From JBBECE01 sp040881985 (GTDB lineage: Bacteria > Pseudomonadota > Alphaproteobacteria > Rhizobiales > Devosiaceae): DNA of 49,627 nt. A program made the translations under genes and the position numbers. The first letter of the stretch is position 1. Every line of letters starts with the position of its first letter. The stretch covers positions 1 to 49,627 of the forward strand of contig JBBECE010000001.1 in the NCBI GenBank assembly GCA_040881985.1, in the 5' to 3' direction. This document shows, piece by piece, positions 7,910-16,252 of the stretch. The notes beneath the pieces were generated by a model, which saw nothing but the letters and a program-made list of their open reading frames with translations, had not been told where the DNA came from and searched no databases.

Positions 7910-8647
7910 TCATGGACCGAATTGGTGAACGGAAAAAGTCTCGAGCAGCTCGAACAGCGCCGCCTCGGTCGGCTGGCGTGCCGGGTAGCAGCGGGTGAAG
8001 CCCCGCGCCCGCAACGCCCCGGCGATCGGCTCGGAGAGGCAGAGACACGGCAGGTCGAATGCGGCCCCCGTCGCCTTGCGGACACCCTCGGCGAAGCTCT
8101 CGGCGGAGCGCACCGAATAGAACAGCGCCGCATCGACCGTCGCCGCTTCCAGCGCCAGGATCACCGAGGACTGCAAGTCGGGGATCGGGCGCATTTCATA
8201 GACCGGGCAGGAGACGACGAAATGCCCGCCGGCGCGCAGCATGGCGACGAGATCGGCGGCGCGGTCGCGGCCGGATGCATAAAAGAGCCGCAGCGGCTGT
8301 TTCACTTTGTTGAGGAGGAGCGCCAGGTCGGTCGCGGTGCCCTCGGCGCTGGTCACCGTCTTGAACCCAAAGGCCCGCGCCGTGTCGGCCGTCGCGTCGC
8401 CCACGACCCAGGCATGCAGGCTCAGGAACGGGCTCAACAGACCGCGCTCGCGGATCGCCCGCAGGGCATTGACCGAAGTCACCACCAGGCCGTTGAGCTT
8501 GCCCGGATCGGGCAGCTTGATATCGAGCGGCAAGAATTCGAGGGAAGGCGAGACCAGCGGATGGTGCCCGAGATCGCGCAGCTTCAGGGCGGTGAAATCG
8601 GCATCGGGCTGCGGGCGGGTGACGATGATCCTCAGCCCCCCGGTCAT
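7910..8647 (-). CDS. hemD: Uroporphyrinogen-III synthase
   Basis: This 245-aa HemD closes and rearranges hydroxymethylbilane to uroporphyrinogen III in the cytoplasm, the last step before heme, siroheme and corrin branches diverge. The family is poorly conserved, but the pattern fits. The N-terminus GLRIIVTRPQPDA starts the first domain. LNGLVVTSVNALRAI corresponds to the usual TSxNAV segment, and FYASGRDRAADL begins the second domain, with a late CLSEPIAGALRARG matching the typical CxSxxxAxxL region. The start ATG overlaps the hemC stop as ATGA (8644-8647), so it is translated with hemC, which makes its substrate. A gap of 40 bp separates it from the mitofilin gene. Confidence 0.9.
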   Translation of the reverse strand: MTGGLRIIVTRPQPDADFTALKLRDLGHHPLVSPSLEFLPLDIKLPDPGKLNGLVVTSVNALRAIRERGLLSPFLSLHAWVVGDATADTARAFGFKTVTSAEGTATDLALLLNKVKQPLRLFYASGRDRAADLVAMLRAGGHFVVSCPVYEMRPIPDLQSSVILALEAATVDAALFYSVRSAESFAEGVRKATGAAFDLPCLCLSEPIAGALRARGFTRCYPARQPTEAALFELLETFSVHQFGP

Positions 8648-9600
8648 TGCCAGCGCCGCCCGAGCGCGGCGAAGAAGTCATCCCCCGCTTCGGCCCGCAA
8701 GACCGCGGCGAGTTCGCGCCCGAGCGCCACCGCACTTTCGGGGGGGCCGTCGATGATGGCGCGGTGATGCACCTTGCCGTCGGGACTTAGTATCTCCCCG
8801 GTCAGCCGCAACCTGCCGTCCAGCCATTGCACATAAGCGCCGATGGGGGTGCGGCAGGAGCCGTCGAGCCCGGCGAGAAAGGCGCGCTCGGCCGCAAGTT
8901 CGGTCGTGGCGCGGTGGTCGGCGAGCGGAGCGACAAGCGCCGCGGCGCGATTGTCGGCCTGCCTGATCTCGACGCAGATCACTCCCTGTCCGGGAGCCGG
9001 CGGGAATTTCTCGGGGTCGAGATATTCGGTCACGGCCCCGGCCTCGCCCAGGCGGTTGAGACCGGCGGCGGCGAGCAGCGTCGCCTCGACGATCCCGTCG
9101 GCGAGCTTTTTGAGCCGGGTGCCGACATTGCCGCGGAACGGGACGATCGTGAGGTCGGCGCGGTGGCGCAGCATCTGGGCGGCGCGGCGGATCGAGGAGG
9201 TGCCGAGTTTGGCGCCGCGCGGCAGCTCGTCGAGTTTTTTGCCGTCCCGCGAGATCAGCGCGTCGCGCACGTCCTCGCGCGTCAGGCACGCCCCGATGAC
9301 GAGGCCCTCGGGCAGGAAGGTTTCAAGGTCCTTGGCCGAATGGACGGCGAGATCGACCGCGCCCTCGATCAGCGCCGCCTCGATCTCCTTGGTGAACAGC
9401 CCCTTGCCGCCCGCCTCGGACAGCGGCCGGTCCTGGATGCGGTCGCCGCTGGTGATGAAGGGGGTAATGGCGATGTCGGCGACGGGCACATGGTGGAGGG
9501 CGGCGAGGCGGCGCCTGACCGCCTCGGCCTGGGCCCGGGCCAAAGGCGAGCCGCGGGTGCCGATAGTGAGGAACGGAGCGGGGCTGGCTTTCGTTTGCAA
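8644..9600 (-). CDS. hemC: Hydroxymethylbilane synthase (porphobilinogen deaminase)
   Basis: This 318-aa cytoplasmic enzyme polymerises four porphobilinogens to hydroxymethylbilane. Recognised motifs are LTIGTRGSPLA at the N-terminus, LAVHSAKDLETFLP (catalytic Asp D91; most family members read KDMPT or KDVPT here), GTSSIRR, the central PAPGQGV and GSCRTPIGA, where C249 holds the dipyrromethane cofactor. The only usable start is a TTG at 9600: the frame has no ATG before the first strand and a stop codon lies a few codons upstream. The Shine-Dalgarno match is weak, so expression may be held low. It is divergent from tsaD (64-bp gap) and heads hemC-hemD-mic60-hemY. Confidence 0.95.
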   Translation of the reverse strand: MQTKASPAPFLTIGTRGSPLARAQAEAVRRRLAALHHVPVADIAITPFITSGDRIQDRPLSEAGGKGLFTKEIEAALIEGAVDLAVHSAKDLETFLPEGLVIGACLTREDVRDALISRDGKKLDELPRGAKLGTSSIRRAAQMLRHRADLTIVPFRGNVGTRLKKLADGIVEATLLAAAGLNRLGEAGAVTEYLDPEKFPPAPGQGVICVEIRQADNRAAALVAPLADHRATTELAAERAFLAGLDGSCRTPIGAYVQWLDGRLRLTGEILSPDGKVHHRAIIDGPPESAVALGRELAAVLRAEAGDDFFAALGRRWQ

Positions 9601-9664
9601 AGGCGTGGGACGGTGTTGTACGGCTCACCAGGGAGACCTTTGAGGCCATAGACTTTTCGCGACC

Positions 9665-10732
9665 ATGGAGCAAGCGGGCGCCCGCATTTTGGGGATCGAG
9701 ACGAGCTGCGACGAGACCGCGGCCGCCGTGGTTTTGCGCCACCCCGGCGGGACGGGTGCGATCCTTTCGAATGTGGTCAGGAGCCAGATTGAAGAGCACC
9801 AGGCGTTCGGCGGGGTGGTGCCGGAGATCGCCGCCCGCGCCCACGTGCAATGGCTCGACCGGATCGTCGAAAAAGCGCTGCGGGAGGCCGGCGTCACCCT
9901 GGGCGAGACCGAGGCGATCGCCGCGACCGCCGGGCCGGGGCTCATCGGCGGGCTCCTGGTCGGGCTGACTTTTGCCAAGGCAATCGCCGCGGCGACGGGA
10001 AAACCGCTGATCGCGGTCAATCATCTTGAGGCCCATGCGCTGACGGCGCGGCTGACCGAGGGGATCGGGTTTCCCTATCTCGTGTTGCTGGTCTCGGGGG
10101 GGCATTCGCAATTCGTGCTGGTCGAAGGGTTGGGGCGCTACGACGTTCTCGGCACGACCGTCGACGATGCGCTGGGCGAGGCTTTTGACAAGGTCGCCAA
10201 ACTCCTGTCGCTCGGTTTTCCCGGCGGGCCCGAAGTCGAAAAGTCAGCTTCGCGCGGCAATGCGAAGCGCTTCGCTTTTCCGCGTCCGATGCTGCGCGAG
10301 CCGGGCCTCGATTTTTCCTTTTCGGGGCTGAAGACCTCGGTGCGCCTCGCCGCCGAAACACTCGTCCCGCTCACCGAAGAAGACATCGCCGACATCTCTG
10401 CCGGCTTTCAGGCGGCGGTGGTTGACGTTGTCGCGTCGCGTACCGGGGCGGCGCTGGAGAAATTCGGCGAAGATTTTCCCGGCGCGCCAAAAGTGCTGGT
10501 CGTGGCCGGCGGGGTCGCGGCGAATAAAGCCATCGCTTCGGGATTGGCCGTGGTCGCCGGGGCGCACGGCGCGCGCCTCATCGTGCCGCCGCCCGAGCTG
10601 TGCGGGGACAATGCGGCGATGGTCGCCTGGGCGGGGGCCGAACGGCTTGCCGCCGGCGCCCTTAACGGTCCGGCCTTCGAGGCCCGCGCCCGCTGGCCGC
10701 TTGACGGCCCCGAGATGCGGGTCGGCGGATGA
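9665..10732 (+). CDS. tsaD: tRNA N6-adenosine threonylcarbamoyltransferase TsaD
   Basis: This 355-aa enzyme transfers threonylcarbamoyl from threonylcarbamoyl-AMP to A37 of ANN-decoding tRNAs, working with TsaB and TsaE. The ASKHA-fold motifs are clear: ILGIETSCDETAAAVV at the N-terminus, the metal-binding HLEAH (H120, H124), VSGGHSQFVLV, and near the C-terminus VAGGVAANK and CGDNAAMVAWAG. The length is normal. It is divergent from hemC, and its stop overlaps the gpsA start as ATGA. The tsaD-gpsA-yciI order is common in Hyphomicrobiales. Confidence 0.96.
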   Translation: MEQAGARILGIETSCDETAAAVVLRHPGGTGAILSNVVRSQIEEHQAFGGVVPEIAARAHVQWLDRIVEKALREAGVTLGETEAIAATAGPGLIGGLLVGLTFAKAIAAATGKPLIAVNHLEAHALTARLTEGIGFPYLVLLVSGGHSQFVLVEGLGRYDVLGTTVDDALGEAFDKVAKLLSLGFPGGPEVEKSASRGNAKRFAFPRPMLREPGLDFSFSGLKTSVRLAAETLVPLTEEDIADISAGFQAAVVDVVASRTGAALEKFGEDFPGAPKVLVVAGGVAANKAIASGLAVVAGAHGARLIVPPPELCGDNAAMVAWAGAERLAAGALNGPAFEARARWPLDGPEMRVGG

Positions 10733-11706
10733 CCGCGATTTTTGTCGTCGGGGCGGGCGCCTGGGGGACGGCGCTGGCCCACGTCGCCGCCATCGGCGGG
10801 TCGGCGGTGACGCTGTGCGGGCGCGACGCGAAAGTCGTCGCAGCGATCAATTCGCGCCACCGCAATCCCGCATATCTGGGCGACGCGGATATCCATCTTG
10901 GGGTGAACGCCCGGCTCGGCACCGCCGGCATCGAATCCGCCGATCTGGTGATCCTCGCGGTCGCGGCGCAGGCGAGCCGGAAAGCGCTCGCCGGTATCGG
11001 GGCGCCTTCGCTCAAGGGCAAGCCGGTGGTGCTTTGTGCCAAAGGCCTCGAACACGGGAGTTGTTTGAGGCAGAGCCAGATTCTCGCCGAAGTCGCGCCG
11101 GGCGCACTGCCACAGGTGCTTTCGGGGCCGAGTTTCGCGGCCGACGTGGCGCGCTCGAAGCCGACGGCGGTGACGCTGGCCGGGCCCGACCCTTCCCTGA
11201 CCGCGCATATTGCCGCGCTTCTCGCCGGGCCGACCTTTCGGCCCTACGCGTCCGACGATGTGATCGGGGTCGAGCTGGCCGGGGCATTGAAGAATGTCTT
11301 TGCCATCGCCTGCGGCGCGGTTGAGGGCGCGGGGCTGGGTCTCTCCGCCCGCTCGGCGGTGCTGGCGCGATCCTTTGCCGAACTGACCCGCCTTGTCACC
11401 GCACTCGGCGGGGAAGCGGCGACCTTGACCGGGCTCGCCGGGCTCGGCGATCTGGCGCTCTCCTGCACGACGCGCCGATCGCGCAATTTCGATCACGGCT
11501 TTCGACTCGCCGCTGGCGAGTCTCCGGCTTCGGGCCTCGTCGAAGGGATTCATACCGCCCCGGTCGCGTTGATGCTCGCCCAAAGGGCGAAGGTCGACGC
11601 CCCGATCATCGCGGCGGTCAATGCGCTGATTTCCGGCAAGGCGGCGATCGGCGATCTCGTCGAGGCGCTGATGGCGCGGCCGCTCAAACGCGAGGGAGAA
11701 AAGTAA
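10729..11706 (+). CDS. gpsA: Glycerol-3-phosphate dehydrogenase [NAD(P)+]
   Basis: This 325-aa cytoplasmic enzyme reduces dihydroxyacetone phosphate to sn-glycerol 3-phosphate for phospholipid synthesis. It shows the dinucleotide-binding start IFVVGAGAWGTALA, then CAKGLEHG, SGPSFAADVA, the substrate-region ELAGALKNVFAIACG (containing the catalytic lysine of the family), and TGLAGLGDLALSC. The start ATG overlaps the tsaD stop by 4 bp and its stop shares one base with the next gene's start (TAATG), so three genes appear co-translated. Nothing is missing or unusual. Confidence 0.96.
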   Translation: MTAIFVVGAGAWGTALAHVAAIGGSAVTLCGRDAKVVAAINSRHRNPAYLGDADIHLGVNARLGTAGIESADLVILAVAAQASRKALAGIGAPSLKGKPVVLCAKGLEHGSCLRQSQILAEVAPGALPQVLSGPSFAADVARSKPTAVTLAGPDPSLTAHIAALLAGPTFRPYASDDVIGVELAGALKNVFAIACGAVEGAGLGLSARSAVLARSFAELTRLVTALGGEAATLTGLAGLGDLALSCTTRRSRNFDHGFRLAAGESPASGLVEGIHTAPVALMLAQRAKVDAPIIAAVNALISGKAAIGDLVEALMARPLKREGEK

Positions 11707-12005
11707 TGCACAGCGTCGTCATCTGCCGCGACCAGCCGAATTCACGCGATCTGCGCGCCGCGACGCGCCCCGAACATCTCGCACACGCGAAGCAACACAC
11801 CCCGCGCATGCTGGTCGCCGGGGCACTGCTCGGCGCGGACGGCAAGCCGGTCGGCAGCCTTTTCATCTTCAAATCCACCTCGCTCGAGGAAGCGCGGAAG
11901 ATCATGGATGCCGACCCCTATGTGCGGGCTGGACTGTTCGAGAGCGTCACGATCGAGCGCTGGCGCTGGGTCGTCAACCGGCCCGACGGCGTCGAGGAGG
12001 AGTGA
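11706..12005 (+). CDS. YciI-family (YCII domain) protein
   Basis: This 99-aa protein has the ferredoxin-like YCII fold: a first strand HSVVICRDQPN, the TRPEHLAHAKQH helix containing the conserved His region, then GALLGADGKPVGSLFIF and SLEEARKIMDADPYV, ending in a short VTIERWRWV strand. Relatives are small dimeric proteins of mostly unknown substrate. It begins on the last base of the gpsA stop codon and is probably translated by re-initiation. Its 3' end overlaps the oppositely oriented methyltransferase gene by 32 bp. Confidence 0.85.
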   Translation: MHSVVICRDQPNSRDLRAATRPEHLAHAKQHTPRMLVAGALLGADGKPVGSLFIFKSTSLEEARKIMDADPYVRAGLFESVTIERWRWVVNRPDGVEEE

Positions 12006-12672
12006 GCCGGAACACCGCACTCGCCTGGTTGGTTCCGCGCTCGACCTCGCCGACATCGGGCACCCTGTAGTCGGCGATGAACTCTAGCCGCCCGCGCGGC
12101 AGATGGTTTCGCCCCGGGTCGCCGATCAGAACCTCCGCGCCCCCCTCGATGCACAAATCGAGAAACCGCAGCACCCGCTCCGCCAGCCCCGCTTCGTAGA
12201 AGAGATCGCCCGCCGCCACGAGATCGATCACGGGCGGCGCGCCACCCAGCAGATCGCCAACGATCCCGAACGCAACGCCATTGGCTTCGGCATTGAGGCG
12301 GATCGCGGCGAGCGCATATTCGTCGATCTCCGATGCGGTTACTTTGCTCGCACCGGCCTTGGCGGCGGCGATGGCGACGAGCCCGGAACCCGCGCCGAGA
12401 TCGAGCACGCGGCGGCCGGCGACGAGCCCGGGACGGTCGAGCAGAAAGCGCGCCAGCGCCATGCCCCCGGCCCAGGGAAAGGCCCAATAGGGCGGGCGCG
12501 CGGCGTCCCCGCCCGCCTCCGTCCCCGTCAGCCGCCACAGCCCCGTCGCCTCATGGGCGAGATGCAGGCTGATCTCCGGCACGCTCGGCACGGGCACGAG
12601 CCGTGTATGCCGGCGGATGAAGCGCGCCGGATCGGGCCGTCTTGCCCGGGCGGGGCGATTGGGCGCATGCAT
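11974..12672 (-). CDS. Class I SAM methyltransferase, likely ETFB-type protein-lysine methyltransferase
   Basis: This protein of about 232 aa has a Rossmann methyltransferase core: motif I VLDLGAGSGLVAIAAA, the acidic residues of motif II in ASEIDEYALAAIRLNA, and the post-motif segment VAAGDLFYEAGLAE. The combination YWAFPWAGG upstream of motif I and GDLFYE after it matches the NNT1/EFM7 group (COG3897), which includes bacterial and mitochondrial electron transfer flavoprotein beta lysine methyltransferases. The electron transfer flavoprotein target is inferred from the family. ATG codons at 12672 and 12717 are both possible. I prefer 12672, because the longer form would begin inside the divergent EVE gene. 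It converges on yciI with overlapping 3' ends. Confidence 0.8.
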   Translation of the reverse strand: MHAPNRPARARRPDPARFIRRHTRLVPVPSVPEISLHLAHEATGLWRLTGTEAGGDAARPPYWAFPWAGGMALARFLLDRPGLVAGRRVLDLGAGSGLVAIAAAKAGASKVTASEIDEYALAAIRLNAEANGVAFGIVGDLLGGAPPVIDLVAAGDLFYEAGLAERVLRFLDLCIEGGAEVLIGDPGRNHLPRGRLEFIADYRVPDVGEVERGTNQASAVFRLTPPRRRRAG

Positions 12673-12715
12673 TGGGGACTCGGAATCCGGGTCGGGCGGT
12701 CGCTGGCGAGGCATC

Positions 12716-13129
12716 ATGGCATATTGGCTCTTCAAATCCGAACCCGGGACCTGGAGCTTTGACGACCAGGCGAAGCAGGGCGTCTCGCAATGGGACGGGG
12801 TCCGCAACTATGCGGCGCGCAATCATATGCGGGCCATGAAAAAAGGCGATCTCGGCTTTTTCTATCACACGGGCGACGAGCGGCGGATCGTCGGCATCGT
12901 CCGGGTCGCGGCCGAGGCGCATCCCGACAAAACCACCGATGACGAGCGCTGGGTCTGCGTCGATATTGAAGCCGTCAAAAGAGTGCCGAAGCCGGTGACG
13001 CTGGAGGCGATCAAGGCCGAGAAGCGCCTGAAGGATATGGCGCTGGTCAGGATCGGGCGGCTATCGGTCCAGCCGGTCGCCGATAGTGAATGGCAACTGG
13101 TTTGCACGATGGCCGGGCTCCAGCCATAA
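12716..13129 (+). CDS. EVE domain-containing protein
   Basis: This 137-aa single-domain protein has the EVE fold, related to PUA and YTH domains that bind modified bases in nucleic acids. Family features are the N-terminal YWLFKSEP, WDGVRNYAARN, the KKGDLGFFYHTG segment and WVCVDIEAVK, ending with LSVQPVADSEW, where aromatic residues line the base pocket. Close bacterial and eukaryotic (THYN1) relatives have the same length. The ATG at 12716 begins the conserved core; an upstream in-frame start would add a non-conserved stretch. It is divergent from the methyltransferase gene. Confidence 0.93.
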   Translation: MAYWLFKSEPGTWSFDDQAKQGVSQWDGVRNYAARNHMRAMKKGDLGFFYHTGDERRIVGIVRVAAEAHPDKTTDDERWVCVDIEAVKRVPKPVTLEAIKAEKRLKDMALVRIGRLSVQPVADSEWQLVCTMAGLQP

Positions 13130-13175
13130 TCCCCCGACGGGCCGCGAACGAGCCCGCTTTTCGGGGGAGGCCGGC

Positions 13176-13616
13176 TTGAATTATTTCACCGACGTCAATT
13201 GGCTCGCCGTGGTGCTCGCGACCGTCGCCAGCATGGCGCTCGGCATGGGCTGGTACACCGTGCTCGCCAATCCATGGATCGCCGCAACAGGCAAAACCAG
13301 GGAACAACTGCTTGGCTCCGGCGGCTCGGCCGGGCCATATATCTGGGCGGCGGCGTGCCAGCTGGTCATGGCCTTTTTCATCGCCAAGCTGACCCCGATC
13401 GCGATGGGGACGACGACGGTCTACAACGGTGCTCTCTTCGGCGCGACCATGTGGCTCGGCTTTATCCTCACCTCGATGATCCTCAATCACCGCTATCAGA
13501 ACCAGAAATGGTCGCTGACGCTGATCGACGGCGGCTATCTCCTCGGCGTGGTGCTGGTGCAGGGGGTGGTGATCGGGCTGTTCGGTGGCGGGACGCCGGT
13601 AATTCCGGTCGCCTGA
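13176..13616 (+). CDS. DUF1761 membrane protein
   Basis: This 146-aa integral membrane protein has about four helices: NWLAVVLATVASMALGMGWY near the N-terminus, WAAACQLVMAFFIA, FGATMWLGFILTSMIL and a C-terminal GVVLVQGVVIGLF. The family signature is the MGxxWY motif of the first helix followed by WxxATGKT. I place the start at TTG 13176 because GGGGGAGG lies about 5 nt upstream and it begins right at the family's N-terminus. The ATG at 13086 would overlap the EVE gene and add a hydrophilic tail. No function is known. Confidence 0.8.
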   Translation: MNYFTDVNWLAVVLATVASMALGMGWYTVLANPWIAATGKTREQLLGSGGSAGPYIWAAACQLVMAFFIAKLTPIAMGTTTVYNGALFGATMWLGFILTSMILNHRYQNQKWSLTLIDGGYLLGVVLVQGVVIGLFGGGTPVIPVA

Positions 13617-13635
13617 GGAGCGACCCGCCCGCGCC

Positions 13636-13833
13636 TCAGAAATCCGAGGCGATGCCTTTCTTCTCCCAATCCCCGTAGCGCGTCGGCTCGGGGCCCTTGC
13701 GGCCGCCGGCTTCTTTCGGCGCCTTGCCGGCCTGTTCACTCGCCGCCCGGCGCGCCTCGGCCTCGGCCAGCGCGCGTTTGGCCGCCGACGCGCGTTTTTC
13801 CGCCGCCGACTCCCCGCCCCGTTGCGCTGTCAT
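13636..13833 (-). CDS. SDHAF4-type succinate dehydrogenase assembly factor (DUF1674)
   Basis: This 65-aa protein has a charged, helical Ala/Arg/Glu-rich N-terminal half and the hallmark C-terminal block GPEPTRYGDWEKKGIASDF (residues 47-65), which defines the SDHAF4/DUF1674 family. In mitochondria SDHAF4 binds flavinylated SdhA and guards it until SdhB joins; a bacterial role is inferred. The sdh operon is about 25 kb away on the opposite strand. It converges on the DUF1761 gene (19-bp gap) and is divergent from htpX. Confidence 0.88.
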   Translation of the reverse strand: MTAQRGGESAAEKRASAAKRALAEAEARRAASEQAGKAPKEAGGRKGPEPTRYGDWEKKGIASDF

Positions 13834-13908
13834 CGCGGCCGCCTCCCCTTGCCGAGAGGCGCATCACACACCATCATCTGGAAGGGTGCAACGAGGCTCT
13901 GACTTCCG

Positions 13909-14883
13909 ATGCTGAACGCAGTGCGGACGACTTTCCTTCTGGCGGCGCTGACCGGCGTTTTCGTGGCGATCGGCTATGTCGTCGGCGGGCTAAACGGCAT
14001 GCTGATCGCGCTCGGCTTCGCGCTGGTGATGAACGCGCTGTCGTACTGGAACTCCGACAGACTGGTGCTGCGGTTGCAGAACGCCGAGCCGGTCGGGCGC
14101 GATCGCGCCCCCGACCTGCATGCCCTGGTCGAGGAACTCGCGGCGGCGGCGGGCATTCCGACCCCGAAACTCTATCTCATCGGCGCCGACCAGCCGAACG
14201 CGTTCGCGACCGGCCGCGATCCGCAAAATGCCGCAGTCGCTGTTTCGACCGGGCTATTGAGCCATCTCGAGCGCGACGAGATCGCCGGGGTGATCGCCCA
14301 TGAGCTGTCCCATATCCGCAGCCGCGACACCCTGATCATGACCCTCACCGCGACGCTCGCCGGGGCGATTTCGGTGCTTGCTCAGTTCGGGCTCTTTTTC
14401 GGGGCGCGCAATTCCAATTCGCCGATCGGCCCGGTTGGCGCGATCCTGCTCATCGTGCTTGCGCCGATCGCCGCGATCATCGTGCAGATGGCGATCAGCC
14501 GCACCCGCGAATACGAGGCCGACCGCGACGCCGCCGAAATCACCGGCGATCCCCTGGCGCTCGCCGCGGCGCTCGAAAAACTTTCGCGGCTGGCGAAGCA
14601 TTTCGAAAATCCTTTCGCGCGTCGCTTCCCCGGCATGGCGCATCTCTACATTGTCAACCCGCTCGCCGGGCGCGGCGCCGACAGTCTCTTTTCGACCCAT
14701 CCGGACATCAGGAACCGCATCGCCGCCTTGCGGGAGATCGCCAGCCAGATGACCGCGACCCGGCACGTGCGGCGCCCGGCCCGGCTGACAAGGGTCGGCG
14801 AGCCGATGCGCAGCGGCGCCTGGCGGGTGCCCGATATCGGCATCGAGACCAGCCTCAACCGGCAGGCCAGGCCCTGGGGATGA
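13909..14883 (+). CDS. htpX: Membrane zinc metalloprotease HtpX
   Basis: This 324-aa M48-family protease degrades damaged inner-membrane proteins together with FtsH. The active site is HELSH (H131, E132, H135), with the third zinc ligand E203 in REYEADRDA. Membrane segments lie at about 7-25 and 27-45 before the catalytic domain, and at about 148-165 and 176-197 after the HELSH motif. The C-terminus is basic and slightly longer than average. The rsmB TTG start follows the htpX stop by only 4 bp. Confidence 0.95.
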   Translation: MLNAVRTTFLLAALTGVFVAIGYVVGGLNGMLIALGFALVMNALSYWNSDRLVLRLQNAEPVGRDRAPDLHALVEELAAAAGIPTPKLYLIGADQPNAFATGRDPQNAAVAVSTGLLSHLERDEIAGVIAHELSHIRSRDTLIMTLTATLAGAISVLAQFGLFFGARNSNSPIGPVGAILLIVLAPIAAIIVQMAISRTREYEADRDAAEITGDPLALAAALEKLSRLAKHFENPFARRFPGMAHLYIVNPLAGRGADSLFSTHPDIRNRIAALREIASQMTATRHVRRPARLTRVGEPMRSGAWRVPDIGIETSLNRQARPWG

Positions 14884-14887
14884 GGAT

Positions 14888-16210
14888 TTGAGCGAGCGGG
14901 GGCGTCGGCCGGTCGCCGGGCTCGAGGTCCGGCAGCGCGCCGCCGGGCGGCTCGCAAGATTCATGGCGGGCGCCCCGTTCGAGCCGATCGGGGCCGACGA
15001 GATCGACGATCCCCGCGACCGCGCACTGGCCAATCGGCTGGTGACAACCGCCATCCGCCGACACGGGCACCTGAGCCTTGTCCTCGACCAGATGCTCGAC
15101 AAGGGCACCCCGAAAGACGCCGGGCTGTTCGAGGCGACGGTCAGGATCGGGATGGTCCAGCTGCTGTTCCTTCCCGAGCGCGGCGATCATTCTGCCATCC
15201 ATCTCGCCGTCGAGGGCGTCAAGGCCGACGACAAGGCGAGGCACTTCGCGACGCTCGCCAACGCGGTGCTGCGCAATGTGCAGCGCCGGCGCGGCGAACT
15301 CGTGATGCCCGACTCGGCGCTGCTGCCCGATTGGCTTGCTGGCCGGTGGCGCAAAACCTACGGCCACATCGCCCTGCCCGGCATGATTGCGGCGCTGATC
15401 GAGGGTCCGGCGCTCGATTTGACCGTCACCGCGCCAGGGGTCGAGACGGTTACCAATTTCGGCGGCGAGCGGGTGCTCGGCGACAGCTTTCGGGTGCTCA
15501 GGCCCGCCAGGCCGGTCGCCGAACTCCCCGGTTTTTCGGGGGGACTCTGGTGGGCGCAGGACGCCGCCGCCGCGATCCCGGCGCGGTTGTTGCGGGTCGA
15601 GCCGCTGCATGCCGTCGCCGATCTTTGCGCGGCGCCGGGCGGCAAGACCGCCCAGCTGGCGCTGGCGGGCGGCACGGTCACCGCCATCGACAGCGATCCC
15701 GGCCGGCTGGCGCTGCTGGCGGACAATATGGCGCGGCTCGGGCTCGCAGGACGTGTCGGGGTGGTCGTCGGGGACGCCGCAAGCGTTGGCGAGACCGGCC
15801 AGTATGACCGGGTGCTGCTCGACGCGCCCTGCACCGGCACCGGCATCTTCCGAAGGCACCCCGAGGTGATCTGGCACCGGACGCCGGCCGATATCGAAGA
15901 TCGCGTCAAACTGCAGGCACGGCTGCTCGATAACGCCGCGCGGCTGACCGCCAGGGGCGGCGTGCTCGTCTATTGCGTCTGCTCGCTCGAGCCCGAGGAA
16001 GGCGAAGCGCAGACCGAAGCTTTCTTGGCCCGCCATCCGGACTTCGTGCCCGTCCCGGTCGAGCGGGCCGAGCTCGAGGGCTGGGTGGCCCCGATCACCG
16101 CGCTCGGACACTTGCGAACCCTGCCGGGGATGCGGGTGCCGGGGAAAGCCGGCGGCACGCTCGACGGGTTCTTCGCGGCGCGGTTTTTGCGTCTCGCCCG
16201 AGAGCTGTGA
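14888..16210 (+). CDS. rsmB: 16S rRNA m5C967 methyltransferase RsmB
   Basis: This 440-aa enzyme methylates C967 of 16S rRNA. A NusB-like RNA-binding domain fills about residues 1-140, and the SAM domain follows with motif I LCAAPGGKT (247-254), the catalytic-cycle cysteine in DAPCTGTG (C315) and the nucleophile in YCVCSLEPEEGE (C365). Translation begins at TTG 14888, 4 bp after the htpX stop, with GAGG just upstream. There is no alternative ATG near the conserved N-terminus. An rsmB-heparinase-purH order is frequent in Hyphomicrobiales. Other RsmB/RsmF relatives are possible, but the NusB-like N-terminus points to RsmB. Confidence 0.92.
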   Translation: MSERGRRPVAGLEVRQRAAGRLARFMAGAPFEPIGADEIDDPRDRALANRLVTTAIRRHGHLSLVLDQMLDKGTPKDAGLFEATVRIGMVQLLFLPERGDHSAIHLAVEGVKADDKARHFATLANAVLRNVQRRRGELVMPDSALLPDWLAGRWRKTYGHIALPGMIAALIEGPALDLTVTAPGVETVTNFGGERVLGDSFRVLRPARPVAELPGFSGGLWWAQDAAAAIPARLLRVEPLHAVADLCAAPGGKTAQLALAGGTVTAIDSDPGRLALLADNMARLGLAGRVGVVVGDAASVGETGQYDRVLLDAPCTGTGIFRRHPEVIWHRTPADIEDRVKLQARLLDNAARLTARGGVLVYCVCSLEPEEGEAQTEAFLARHPDFVPVPVERAELEGWVAPITALGHLRTLPGMRVPGKAGGTLDGFFAARFLRLAREL

Positions 16211-16252
16211 ACCGCCGGGCGGCGCGCATGTATTTTTGCCGCGAACGGTGCG

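Noticed and set aside
5345..8767. A 1140-codon plus-strand frame antisense to hemY, mic60 and hemD
   Set aside because: It is an Ala/Arg/Ser-rich shadow frame produced by high-GC codon bias; the genes on the other strand have clear motifs.
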